From Dinoroseobacter sp049801095 (lineage in GTDB: Bacteria; Pseudomonadota; Alphaproteobacteria; Rhodobacterales; Rhodobacteraceae), in NCBI RefSeq assembly GCF_049801095.1, contig NZ_JBNAGH010000003.1, positions 620,001 through 684,000 of the forward strand: DNA of 64,000 nucleotides, written 5' to 3'. The position numbers and the translations under genes were made by a program. Shown one piece after another: positions 51,607-59,633 of the stretch. Below the pieces are notes generated by a model. That model did not search any database. It was not told the DNA's origin and was given only the letters and a program-made list of their open reading frames with translations. Position 1 is the stretch's first letter. Each line of letters begins with the position of its first letter.

Positions 51607-53697
51607 ATGCGCGCCCTCATCCTCCGCATCCTGCTGCTGTGCCTTCTGGTGATCAGCGCCCCCGCGCGGGCCGAACCGCTGGACCGGGAGGCGATGGCCG
51701 CGCGCATCCTGCCGCCCTTCACCCTGGGCGAGCCCCTGAATGACAAGGGGGTCTGGTCGCTCCTGAATGCCGGGGGCGCGCTGGCGGGGTATGCCTTTGA
51801 GACCGAGCCCATGGCCCCCCTGCCCGGCTTTTCCGGCAGCGCGATCAACCTGCTGGTGCTCCTCGATCTGGAGGGGCGGTTCGAGCATGTGCTGCTGGTC
51901 TCCCATAACGAGCCGATCTTCGTCTCCGGGCTGGGCGAGGCTGCGTTCCACAAGTTTTTCGAGCAGTATCGCGGGCATTCGATCTCCGACAGCCTCGTGG
52001 TCGGCACGCCCTATGGCGGCGGCGATGCGGGGGGCGGTCTGGTCTATCTGGACGGGGTGACCAAGGCGACGGCGAGCGTGCGGATTGCCCATGAGTCGAT
52101 CCTTGCGGCCACCTTGCAGGTCGCCCGCGAGAAGATGCAGGGCGTGGCCACCGGCCCCCCGGCCCATCCCGATCCCGACTATACCGAGGATCTGGATTTC
52201 GCGGCTCTGCAAGCAGAGGGGCTCTTGCTGCGCAAGACCGTCAGCAATGCCGAGGTGCAGGCGCAGTTCGAGGATACGCTTTGGGAGGATGATGATCCGG
52301 AGGCGCTGGAGGACCCCGAGGCGGCCTATCTCGACCTCTGGATCGCGGATCTCGGCCCGCCTTCCGTGGCCCGCGCCTTGTTGTCGGAGGACGGCTATGC
52401 CGAGCTGCAGGACTTCCTCGAAATCTCGGGCTCCGACGAGCCGATCCTGATGATCGAGACCGCGCGGCATGGGCTGGTTTCACCGGATTTCGTGCGCAAC
52501 ACCTCCCCCGCCTGGCTGTCGATCACCCAGGACGGGCTGCCGGTTGCCCTGCGCGACAGTGACATCTTCGTGGAGCTGCATCCGGACCTGCCCGAGGCCC
52601 TGCAGGACGGGGTTGCCATGGTGCTGCGCACGGATCGGCGGCTGGGCTTTGATCCGACGCGGGACTGGGTGCTCGGGGTCGAGGCCGTGCGCAGCCACGG
52701 GATGCTGCAGCCCCAGATCGGCAGCGTGACCCTGACCGCGACCTATGCCTCGGATCCGCGGTTTTTTCTGACCCCTGCGATCACCGAACCCCTCGCCCCC
52801 TGGCAGGAGGCGCTGCTCAACCGCCAAACCGACCTGATCCTGCTGGCGGTGTTCCTGACCGGGCTCGTCGCGCTCCTGGCGGCGCGGCTGAACTGGCTGG
52901 CGGGGCTGGCGGCGTTCATGCCGGTGCGGCTCGGGATCCTCGCGGTGGTGACGGGCTTCATCGGCTGGTGGGGGCAAGGGCAGCTGTCGATCGTGACGGT
53001 GCTCGCGACCCTCCGCACGGCGTGGGAGGGGGCGAGTTTCGCCTATCTGCTCTATGATCCCTTCTCGCTGGTGATCTGGGCGGTGGCGATCCTCGGCTTT
53101 GTCGCCTGGGGGCGTGGGCTGTTCTGCGGCTGGCTCTGCCCTTTTGGCGCGTTGCAGGAGTTTGCCCACCATCTGGGCCGCCTGCTCCGCCTGCCGCAGA
53201 TCGAACCCTCGGCGGTCTGGGATAAACGGCTCAAGAGCGTGAAATACATCCTGCTGGCCGGGCTGGTCGCGACCGTGTTCATCGCGCCCGCGCAGATCGA
53301 CACGGTGGCCGAAATCGAGCCCTTCAAGACCGCCATCACGGTCTATTTCCTGCGGGAGTGGTATTATGTGGCCTATGCGGCGCTCTGGCTGCTGCTCGGG
53401 ATGGTGCTCTTCAAAGGGTTCTGCCGCTATGTCTGCCCCTTGGGCGCGGTGATGGCCATTGGCGGGCTGATCCGCGGGCGGGACTGGATCGCGCGGCGCG
53501 AGGCCTGCGGCTCGCCCTGCCAGCTTTGCAAGGTGAAGTGCAAATACGGCGCGATCGAGCCCTCGGGCAAGGTCGCCTATTCCGAGTGCTTCCAGTGCCT
53601 CGACTGCGTGACGATCCATGACAGCCCCAGCCAATGTGTGCCACTGATCCTGGCCGCGCGGCGCGAGGAGCGCAGCTACGGAGTGGCCGCGAAATGA
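51607..53697 (+). CDS. NosR/NirI-like membrane flavo-iron-sulfur protein
   Basis: The 696-residue protein has a signal peptide (ends near PARA), a periplasmic FMN-binding domain with DGVTKAT at about 149-155 (Thr155 is the candidate flavinylation site), and membrane helices from about 415. Polyferredoxin-type motifs CGWLCPFGALQEF and CRYVCPLGAVMA follow, and the C-terminus has a cysteine cluster CGSPCQLCKVKCKYG ... CFQCLDCVTIH. NosR passes electrons to nitrous oxide reductase; NirI is the paralogue. No nosZ is present, so the electron acceptor is not known. It overlaps apbE (ATGA). Confidence 0.9.
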   Translation: MRALILRILLLCLLVISAPARAEPLDREAMAARILPPFTLGEPLNDKGVWSLLNAGGALAGYAFETEPMAPLPGFSGSAINLLVLLDLEGRFEHVLLVSHNEPIFVSGLGEAAFHKFFEQYRGHSISDSLVVGTPYGGGDAGGGLVYLDGVTKATASVRIAHESILAATLQVAREKMQGVATGPPAHPDPDYTEDLDFAALQAEGLLLRKTVSNAEVQAQFEDTLWEDDDPEALEDPEAAYLDLWIADLGPPSVARALLSEDGYAELQDFLEISGSDEPILMIETARHGLVSPDFVRNTSPAWLSITQDGLPVALRDSDIFVELHPDLPEALQDGVAMVLRTDRRLGFDPTRDWVLGVEAVRSHGMLQPQIGSVTLTATYASDPRFFLTPAITEPLAPWQEALLNRQTDLILLAVFLTGLVALLAARLNWLAGLAAFMPVRLGILAVVTGFIGWWGQGQLSIVTVLATLRTAWEGASFAYLLYDPFSLVIWAVAILGFVAWGRGLFCGWLCPFGALQEFAHHLGRLLRLPQIEPSAVWDKRLKSVKYILLAGLVATVFIAPAQIDTVAEIEPFKTAITVYFLREWYYVAYAALWLLLGMVLFKGFCRYVCPLGAVMAIGGLIRGRDWIARREACGSPCQLCKVKCKYGAIEPSGKVAYSECFQCLDCVTIHDSPSQCVPLILAARREERSYGVAAK

Positions 53698-54596
53698 GCC
53701 TGAGCCGTCGCCGTTTTCTGACCATTTCCGCCGGGGCGCTGGGGCGCGGGGCCGCGGGCGCGCGGGCCGGGGCGGGCTTCACCCATTGGGAGGGCCAAGC
53801 CCTCGGCGCAGCCTGCAAGATCACCCTGCGTGCCCCGCCGCGTCAGGCGCAGCCCGCGCTGGATGCGGCTCTTGCGGCGCTGCGTGAGGTGGAGAGGCTC
53901 TTCAACCTCTATGATCCGGGATCGGCCCTGTCGCGGTTGAACCGGACGGGGCATCTGCCTCATCCGGATCCGCGCTTTGCAGAGCTGGTGGAGCTCGCCG
54001 ATCAGATGCACAACGTGACCGAGGGGCGGTTCGATCCGAGCATCCAGCCCCTCTGGTCCGCGCTGGCCCGGGGCGGGGATGCAAGGGCGGCCCGAGCGCG
54101 GGTCGGCTGGGACCGGGTCGCCTGGCAGGACGGCGCGTTGCGGCTGGCCCCGGGTCAAGCGCTGAGCTTCAACGGGATTGCCCAGGGCTATGCCACGGAT
54201 CTGGTCTCGGAAACGCTGAGCGCCCATGGTTTCGGCGATCTTCTGGTCAATATCGGGGAGTTTCGCGGCACGGGCGGGCCATGGCGGATCGGTCTGCAAG
54301 ACCCGGATCAGGGCCTGCTCGGGACGCGGATGCTGCGCAGCGGAGCCATCGCAAGCTCAAGCCCGCGCGCGCTCCATCTGCGCGATGGGGCGACCCATAT
54401 CCTCGATCCCCGCGGGGGGCGTGGTCCGCAATGGTCAACTGTGTCGGTGGAGGCCGAGACAGCGGTGGTCGCAGATGCGCTCTCGACGGCGCTGTGTTTG
54501 GCGGACCGCAGCGCCGTACTGCGGATCAAATCTCGTGTCCCGGGGGTGGAGCGGATCACCCTCGTGGATTTCGAGGGCGATCTCGTCACGCTCTAG
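53694..54596 (+). CDS. apbE: FAD:protein FMN transferase (ApbE/NosX family)
   Basis: The 300-residue protein has a Tat-like start SLSRRRFLTISAGALG. ApbE motifs are LFNLYDPGSALSRLNRTG, LSFNGIAQGYATDLVSETL, LLVNIGEFRGTGGPWRIGLQDP and HILDPRGGRGPQWSTVSV with VVADALSTAL. It attaches FMN to Thr of target proteins outside the cytoplasm, and the neighbouring NosR-like protein supplies the fitting motif. The start overlaps the previous stop (ATGA), so the two are a functional pair. Confidence 0.9.
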   Translation: MSLSRRRFLTISAGALGRGAAGARAGAGFTHWEGQALGAACKITLRAPPRQAQPALDAALAALREVERLFNLYDPGSALSRLNRTGHLPHPDPRFAELVELADQMHNVTEGRFDPSIQPLWSALARGGDARAARARVGWDRVAWQDGALRLAPGQALSFNGIAQGYATDLVSETLSAHGFGDLLVNIGEFRGTGGPWRIGLQDPDQGLLGTRMLRSGAIASSSPRALHLRDGATHILDPRGGRGPQWSTVSVEAETAVVADALSTALCLADRSAVLRIKSRVPGVERITLVDFEGDLVTL

Positions 54597-54615
54597 GCAT
54601 GTTTATCGCGGGTGT

Positions 54616-54843
54616 TCAGTGCACATGCACCGGCGACATCTCGTTCTGGCGGGCCAGCACGAAGGCCGTATCCCGGTCGGTGACCAGCGCGAGGCGCTCG
54701 CCCGTGTCGGAATGCACCGCGAACAGCTCGGACGCATCCTCGAGCTGGGCCTGCACATCCGCCGGCAGCTCGGCCATGTCCACAGGGCGGACATAGACAA
54801 TCGGCTGGCCGTTCTGGGTCACGTCGTCGAAATCATGGGTCAT
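54616..54843 (-). CDS. DUF1150-family small protein
   Basis: The 75-residue protein with NGQPIVYVRPVDMAELPADVQAQLEDASELFAVHSDTGERLALVTDRDTAFVLARQNEMSPVHVH is typical of the DUF1150 family, which follows small heat-shock genes in Rhodobacterales. Its ATG overlaps the hsp20 stop (ATGA), so it should be co-induced by heat. No catalytic motif is visible. Confidence 0.85.
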   Translation of the reverse strand: MTHDFDDVTQNGQPIVYVRPVDMAELPADVQAQLEDASELFAVHSDTGERLALVTDRDTAFVLARQNEMSPVHVH

Positions 54844-55283
54844 TCGGAGCGCTCCTTCTTGCGGCTGTCCTTGGAGGGGGTGATCTGGATGGTCTGGACC
54901 ACGGTTTCAGGCACGTCGCGCTTGAGATCCACGTGGAGCAGGCCGTTCTCCATGGTCGCGCCGCTCACATCCACCCCGTCGGCAAGCACGAAGCTGCGCT
55001 GGAACTGGCGCGTGGCGATCCCGCGATGGAGAAAGATCCGGCCCTCGCTGTCATCGCGTTGGCGACCGCGGATCACGAGCTGGCGATCCTCGACGGTGAT
55101 CGAGAGGTCTTCTTCCTCGAACCCGGCCAGCGCAAGGGTGATGCGATAGCGGTTCTCGGAGGATTGTTCGATATTATAGGGCGGATATCCGTCATTCCCG
55201 GATTTCGCCGTGCGCTCCACCAACCGTTCAAGCTGGTCAAACCCAAGCAGAAACGGGTGCGCGCCCAAAGTCATCTTCGTCAT
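54840..55283 (-). CDS. Hsp20/IbpA-family small heat-shock protein
   Basis: The 147-residue protein has the alpha-crystallin domain at about 38-130 (NGDGYPPYNIEQSSENRYRITLALAGFEEEDLSITVEDRQLVIRGRQRD ... FLHRGIATRQFQRSFVLADGVDVSGATMENGLLHVDLKR) and the family pattern GLL.V.L. It holds unfolding proteins under heat or oxidative stress. An RpoH-like promoter and a structured ribosome site precede it. Confidence 0.93.
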   Translation of the reverse strand: MTKMTLGAHPFLLGFDQLERLVERTAKSGNDGYPPYNIEQSSENRYRITLALAGFEEEDLSITVEDRQLVIRGRQRDDSEGRIFLHRGIATRQFQRSFVLADGVDVSGATMENGLLHVDLKRDVPETVVQTIQITPSKDSRKKERSE

Positions 55284-55343
55284 CGTGCTGTCCTTCGAAA
55301 AGCGACCTTCCGCGCGCGGTCCCGACTGGCAACCGGCGCTTAT
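55284..55343 (-). promoter_or_regulatory. ROSE-like RNA thermometer in the hsp20 leader
   Basis: In the minus-strand leader the Shine-Dalgarno AAGGA (55295-55291) sits 7 bases before the ATG. It pairs with an upstream GTCgCTT through a TTCG loop (hairpin 55290-55306), six pairs with one bulged G. The opposing arm contains TCGCT, matching the U(U/C)GCU anti-Shine-Dalgarno motif of ROSE elements, which also has a bulged G. Further 5', CGGT...ACCG and CCGCGCGCGG can fold. Confidence 0.55.
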
Positions 55344-55349
55344 TCAGAA

Positions 55350-55378
55350 ATATGGGGGGCGTGGCCCCATGCGACAAG
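55350..55378 (-). promoter_or_regulatory. RpoH-type (heat-shock sigma) promoter of hsp20
   Basis: The minus strand reads CTTGTCG, 14 bases, then CCCCATAT. This fits the sigma32 consensus CTTGAAA-N13/14-CCCCATNT closely. The predicted start is about 60 bases before the hsp20 ATG. The segment lies in the divergent gap between hsp20 and the ydcH-like gene. Confidence 0.65.
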
Positions 55379-55465
55379 TGTTCGGGGCCTGCCTGCGGCC
55401 AAAGGCCTTTCGCGATTGGAGGAATCCCTTTAAAACCGCAGGGCGAGTGAGTTGGAGTGACGGGT

Positions 55466-55684
55466 ATGCATGGCACCGGCGAGATGAGCCGAGAAGAGGT
55501 GCTCAAGGTCGAGCTGGAAGTGCTGCGCAGCGAGCACCGGGATCTCGACGAGGCGATTCAGGCTCTGGCGGAACGCCCGGCGCCCGATCAGCTGACCCTC
55601 AAGCGTCTCAAGAAGAAGAAACTGGCCCTGAAGGACCAGATCACCCGGATCGAAGACCAGCTCACCCCGGATATCATCGCATAG
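55466..55684 (+). CDS. YdcH-like small protein (DUF465)
   Basis: The 72-residue protein is a helical DUF465 member (SREEVLKVELEVLRSEHRDLDEAIQALAERPAPDQLTLKRLKKKKLALKDQITRIEDQLTPDIIA), with a heptad-like pattern for a coiled-coil hairpin. The ATG at 55466 has GGAG eight bases upstream; alternatives are 55457 (GTG) and 55484. Function is unknown. It lies 81 bases before purE, which may share its transcript. Confidence 0.8.
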   Translation: MHGTGEMSREEVLKVELEVLRSEHRDLDEAIQALAERPAPDQLTLKRLKKKKLALKDQITRIEDQLTPDIIA

Positions 55685-55765
55685 GCGAGAGGCCATCAGC
55701 GGCAGCGCGTTGCCAAGCCACGGCGCTTGGCTATAGTGCCGCTTTCCCAAGAGACGGAGAGGGAT

Positions 55766-56251
55766 ATGAGCGTGAGCGTTGGGATCATCATGGGCAGCCA
55801 GTCCGACTGGAAGACCATGCGCTTGGCGGCCGAGTTGCTGGATGAGCTGGGCGTGGCCTATGAGACGCGGATCGTGAGCGCCCATCGCACGCCCGACCGG
55901 CTTTGGGAGTATGGCAAGACCGCCGCCGAACGCGGGTTGAAAGCGATCATCGCCGGGGCCGGTGGGGCGGCGCACTTGCCGGGCATGATGGCCTCCAAGA
56001 CCCGGGTGCCGGTGATCGGCGTGCCAGTGCAGACCCGGGCGCTCTCGGGTGTGGACAGCCTTTATTCCATCGTGCAGATGCCCAAGGGCTTCCCCGTGGC
56101 CACCATGGCGATTGGCGAGGCGGGTGCGGCCAATGCGGGTCTGATGGCGGCAGCGATCCTCGCCAATGAGGACGCCGATCTGGCCGCGCGGCTCGATGCC
56201 TGGCGCGCCGCGCTGGCGGCCTCGATCCCGGAGGTGCCGGTCGATGAGTGA
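55766..56251 (+). CDS. purE: 5-(carboxyamino)imidazole ribonucleotide mutase PurE
   Basis: The 161-residue protein has GIIMGSQSDWKTMRLAAELLDELGVAYETRIVSAHRTPDRL and AGAGGAAHLPGMMASKTRVPVIGVP, the signature of class I PurE. It converts N5-CAIR to CAIR in purine synthesis. The ATG at 55766 is preceded by GGAGAGGG. It overlaps purK by 8 bases. Confidence 0.96.
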   Translation: MSVSVGIIMGSQSDWKTMRLAAELLDELGVAYETRIVSAHRTPDRLWEYGKTAAERGLKAIIAGAGGAAHLPGMMASKTRVPVIGVPVQTRALSGVDSLYSIVQMPKGFPVATMAIGEAGAANAGLMAAAILANEDADLAARLDAWRAALAASIPEVPVDE

Positions 56252-57317
56252 TCCCCTCTCCCCCGGTGCGGTGATCGGCATTCTCGGCGGTGGGCAGCTC
56301 GGACGCATGCTGTCCATGGCGGCGGCCCGGTTGGGCTTTCGCTGTCACATCTTCGAGCCTGGGGCCAACCCGCCCGCCGGTCAGGTGGCCGAGAAGGTCA
56401 TGACCGCGCCCTATGACGATCTCGACGCCCTGCGCGCCTTTGCCGAGGGCGTGGATGTCATCACCTATGAGTTCGAGAACATCCCGACCGAGGCGCTGGA
56501 CGCGTTGGAGGCTCTGCGCCCGATCCATCCGGGCCGCATGGCGCTCGCCAAGAGCCAGGACCGACTGGTCGAGAAGGAATTCCTGCAAGGACTTGGGCTG
56601 ACCACGGCGCCTTTTGCGCCGGTGGACGACGCGGCCAGTCTCGCGGCCGCGCTGGCCGAGATCGGCACGCCTGCGATCCTCAAGACCCGGCGGCTGGGCT
56701 ATGACGGCAAGGGCCAGGCCCGGATCCAGAGCTCCGAAGAGGCCGAGAATGCGCTCGCGGCCATGGCTGGAGCGCCTGCGATCCTCGAAGGCTTCGTCAA
56801 TTTCTCCCATGAGGTGTCAGTGATCGCCGCACGCGGGCAGGATGGCGCAGTGGCCTGTTTCGACCCCGGCGAGAATGTCCATCGCGACGGCATCCTTGCA
56901 ACCACGACCGTGCCTGCGCGCCTGCGCCAGAGCCAGCGCATGGATGCGGTGATCCTCGCGGGGCAGATCCTGAACGCGCTGGACTATGTGGGTGTGATGG
57001 GGGTCGAGTTGTTCGTGACGCCCGGCGGGCTGGTGGTCAATGAGATCGCGCCGCGGGTCCACAATTCCGGCCATTGGACCCAGACCGGTTGCGTCGTGGA
57101 TCAGTTCGAGCAGCATATCCGCGCCGTTGTCGGCTGGCCCCTCGGGGACGGGCAGCGCCATGCGGATGTGGTGATGGAGAACCTGATCGGCGACGATATG
57201 GACCGGGTGCCCGCGCTGGCCACCGAACGGGACGTCGCACTGCACCTCTATGGCAAGGCCGAGACCCGCGCGGGCCGCAAGATGGGCCACGCAAACCGGC
57301 TGATCCGGCCCGAATAG
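56244..57317 (+). CDS. purK: 5-(carboxyamino)imidazole ribonucleotide synthase PurK
   Basis: The 357-residue ATP-grasp enzyme has IGILGGGQLGRMLSMAAARLGFRCHIFEP at its N-terminus, EFENIPTEALDALEAL, LKTRRLGYDGKGQARI (ATP-binding) and NEIAPRVHNSGHWTQTGCVVDQFEQHIRAV. It makes N5-CAIR from AIR, bicarbonate and ATP for PurE. The frame and start follow from the purE overlap (ATGAGTGA). Confidence 0.96.
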   Translation: MSDPLSPGAVIGILGGGQLGRMLSMAAARLGFRCHIFEPGANPPAGQVAEKVMTAPYDDLDALRAFAEGVDVITYEFENIPTEALDALEALRPIHPGRMALAKSQDRLVEKEFLQGLGLTTAPFAPVDDAASLAAALAEIGTPAILKTRRLGYDGKGQARIQSSEEAENALAAMAGAPAILEGFVNFSHEVSVIAARGQDGAVACFDPGENVHRDGILATTTVPARLRQSQRMDAVILAGQILNALDYVGVMGVELFVTPGGLVVNEIAPRVHNSGHWTQTGCVVDQFEQHIRAVVGWPLGDGQRHADVVMENLIGDDMDRVPALATERDVALHLYGKAETRAGRKMGHANRLIRPE

Positions 57318-57561
57318 GCCCCGGACGCCCGCGCGAGATGCGGCGGGTGGGGTATTCGCCGCAGAGGATCCTTTGGACGGCGAAAGCACGCGGCACGGTT
57401 GCCTCGGAGAGGGGAGACCTTCCGAGGTTTCCCGTCGGGAAATGAGAGTCGGCTGGGGCCTCTATTCCGACGACTGAAGCCCCCCACCCCGCCGCTATTT
57501 TAGCGGCTTGCGCATCCGCAAGCTGCTCTGCTCAGGCGGATGGGGCATCCGCAACCTTTCC
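57318..57561. repeat. Gene-free region with a run of GCATCCGC palindromes
   Basis: Between the convergent purK and HIT genes are several hairpins. GCCGCTA-TTT-TAGCGGC (57491-57507) overlaps and excludes AGCGGCTTGCG-CATC-CGCAAGCTGCT (57502-57527, one G-T pair). GCGGATG-GGG-CATCCGC follows (57536-57552). A third, GGGCGGAT-TGAGC-ATCCGCCC (57568-57588), reaches into the end of the HIT gene. They share the core GCATCCGC and look like a small palindromic repeat cluster that may end transcription from both sides. I see no gene in the first 170 bases. Confidence 0.6.
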
Positions 57562-57933
57562 CTATTTGGGCGGATTGAGCATCCGCCCGAGGGGTCGACC
57601 GGCCAGGATATGGATGTGCAGGTGGGGAACCTCCTGCACGCCGATCTCCTTGGCGTTGGAGATCAGGCGGAACCCGTCCTCGCCCACGCCCAGCATCTCG
57701 CAGACCTTCGCAATCGTCCGCGTGTAATCGAGGATCTCCGCATCCGACGCCTCGGCGGCGAAATGATCATAGGTCACGTAAGGCCCCTTGGGGATCACCA
57801 GCACATGGACCGGCGCCTGGGGATAGATGTCGTGGAAGGCCAGGGTGTGCTCGGTCTCCAGCACGGTCTTGTTGGGCAAATCTCCACGCAGGATCTTCGC
57901 AAAAATGTTCTCGGGGTCGTAATTATGGGCCAT
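57562..57933 (-). CDS. HIT-family nucleotide-binding protein (HinT-like)
   Basis: The 123-residue protein has the histidine triad HLHIHIL (about residues 105-111) and the upstream motif APVHVLVIPKGPYVTYDHF of the HINT branch. These enzymes hydrolyse AMP-lysine or related adenylates. The gene is 8 bases after the glycosyltransferase stop, so it may be co-transcribed. The last codons lie in a palindrome shared with the intergenic repeat. Confidence 0.92.
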   Translation of the reverse strand: MAHNYDPENIFAKILRGDLPNKTVLETEHTLAFHDIYPQAPVHVLVIPKGPYVTYDHFAAEASDAEILDYTRTIAKVCEMLGVGEDGFRLISNAKEIGVQEVPHLHIHILAGRPLGRMLNPPK

Positions 57934-57941
57934 GCCAATCC

Positions 57942-59519
57942 TCAGTCACTGAACAGGTGATCCGACCGGGCGAGCGCCTCGGCCTGAGCCTCCGGAATGC
58001 CGAAGAACCCGGCCAGGGCCACCGCATTGCCATCGGCGGAGTTCTGTTCGCTGATATAATAGACATCGCCAAAGCCCGCATCCCGTATCTGCTCCCGCTC
58101 CAGCGCAATCTCGGCGCGGATCGTCGGGACGGCCTGATCGAGCACGGTTTGGGGCGAATGCTCTGCCGCGAGGCCGATGCGTTTCGCGTGCCCCACCAGA
58201 TATCCATCGGAGAAATCGCAATCGATCACCAGAAGCCGCGTGGTGGCGCGGTCGGCGAAGAAATCCCGCATCAGATCCAACGCGCTCGGGTCGATGCAGA
58301 GGGCCAGGCGGTCGGTCTCAAAACAGCTATAGAGGAGCCGCACGAGCGACCGGCGATGGCGATTGCGCTTGTCGAGCGTCTTGTCGAGCCCGCCGAGATC
58401 GGGCAGTTCGCAGTCTTCTTCGTGAAAGGCGAAGGCGACCCCCTGCAGGCCCAGATCCTGCTGCGCCCGGGTCAGGAGCCGTTTGGCCACATGCCACTTC
58501 TTGCACGCGATCAGAAGCAGTTCCCGCTCCGGGCCTAGACTGCTCGCCGCCTCCCAGAACCGGGGGGCGTAGCGATGGCCGATCCGCCCCTGCCCGGTCA
58601 GAAACCCGTGCAGGCGCCGCCCCTCGTTAGAGATCGCGAAGCCGCGCCCGGTCTCGGACCAGAGCGCGCCGAGCCGGTCCTTGAGCTCCTGCGCCTCGGG
58701 CGAGATCTTGCGCGCAAAGAGCGCCTCTTGCCCCAGCAGCATGTCATGGTGATCGTTGTAGAACGTCACCGGCATCCCGTAATCCGAGAACATCAGGAAG
58801 GTCGGCGTACGGCTTTCGATCTGGGCGTCGGGCACCAGATGTCGGGTCAAGGTCTGGAAAAACGTCTCATCCGGGATCCAGGTCGTCGCGAAGAAGCGCA
58901 GCACCTCGGGCCGTTCGGCGCAAAACGCGAGGATCGCCTCGATGGTGCTGCGGCGCAGGCACCACCATTGGGAGCCGATCTGCATGGTGAGATCCGCAGG
59001 CACCGGGCGGCGCAGGCGCAGGGCCCGCTGAAGTGCGAGAGATCCATAGAACAACTGCCGCTGGGTGCGCTCGTTGAACCAGTGTCGATAGCGCAGCCGG
59101 TCTTCCTTCATCCCCGTGCGGATCCAGTCGGAATTGAAGAAGTCCACCGCCTCAATGTAGTCGCAATCACGCCGGTCGAGGAAATCATGGGCGTATTCGG
59201 CCGATTTGATCGGCATGCAGTCGCCCGAGACCATGTAGAAATGGCTCGCATCGGGCCAGGCCGCCTCGGCCACACGCACCGCCTCCAGCGTGGCGGCCAC
59301 AAGCGACCACTCGCCCCAACCGCATTTGTGGCGGCGCGCGGCAAACCGGACCTGCGGATTATCCTTCAGCGCGCTCCGGATCGCGGCAAAATCCTCCGCC
59401 CTCGCGCGCGCATCGAAATGCACGGCCACATAATCGCCTTCGGACGTCAGACGCCGCGCCTGGGCGATGATCGCGTCAGGATCCTTGTGGCACAGGAGGA
59501 TAAAGGCAATTCTTGCCAA
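57942..59519 (-). CDS. Beta-1,6-N-acetylglucosaminyltransferase-like (GT14) with DUF5928-type C-terminus
   Basis: The 525-residue protein starts at a TTG (ARIAFILLCHKDPDAIIAQARRL). It has GT14/branch-enzyme features: VHFDARARAEDFAAI, CGWGEWSLVAATLEAVRVA, FYMVSGDCMPIKSAEYAHDFL, MQIGSQWWCLRRSTIEAIL and TTWIPDETFFQTL. The part from about residue 285 is unlike known GT14 and matches the DUF5928-type tail I recall for Rhodobacteraceae proteins. It may glycosylate surface polysaccharide. It is divergent from a sulfotransferase. Confidence 0.82.
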   Translation of the reverse strand: MARIAFILLCHKDPDAIIAQARRLTSEGDYVAVHFDARARAEDFAAIRSALKDNPQVRFAARRHKCGWGEWSLVAATLEAVRVAEAAWPDASHFYMVSGDCMPIKSAEYAHDFLDRRDCDYIEAVDFFNSDWIRTGMKEDRLRYRHWFNERTQRQLFYGSLALQRALRLRRPVPADLTMQIGSQWWCLRRSTIEAILAFCAERPEVLRFFATTWIPDETFFQTLTRHLVPDAQIESRTPTFLMFSDYGMPVTFYNDHHDMLLGQEALFARKISPEAQELKDRLGALWSETGRGFAISNEGRRLHGFLTGQGRIGHRYAPRFWEAASSLGPERELLLIACKKWHVAKRLLTRAQQDLGLQGVAFAFHEEDCELPDLGGLDKTLDKRNRHRRSLVRLLYSCFETDRLALCIDPSALDLMRDFFADRATTRLLVIDCDFSDGYLVGHAKRIGLAAEHSPQTVLDQAVPTIRAEIALEREQIRDAGFGDVYYISEQNSADGNAVALAGFFGIPEAQAEALARSDHLFSD

Positions 59520-59633
59520 GCCGTGCAGCCTCGTGTCAGCTTCGGGGTGCTCCCATAGACCGTGAAGAGTCTTTACAAATCAATGATGCATTCATTTTTT
59601 TGACGCATCCTCGCGCAAACAGACGGAGGCAAG

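Noticed and set aside
49330..52470. 1046-residue open frame on the minus strand
   Set aside because: It crosses three real genes in the wrong frame or strand, has low-complexity composition and no motif.
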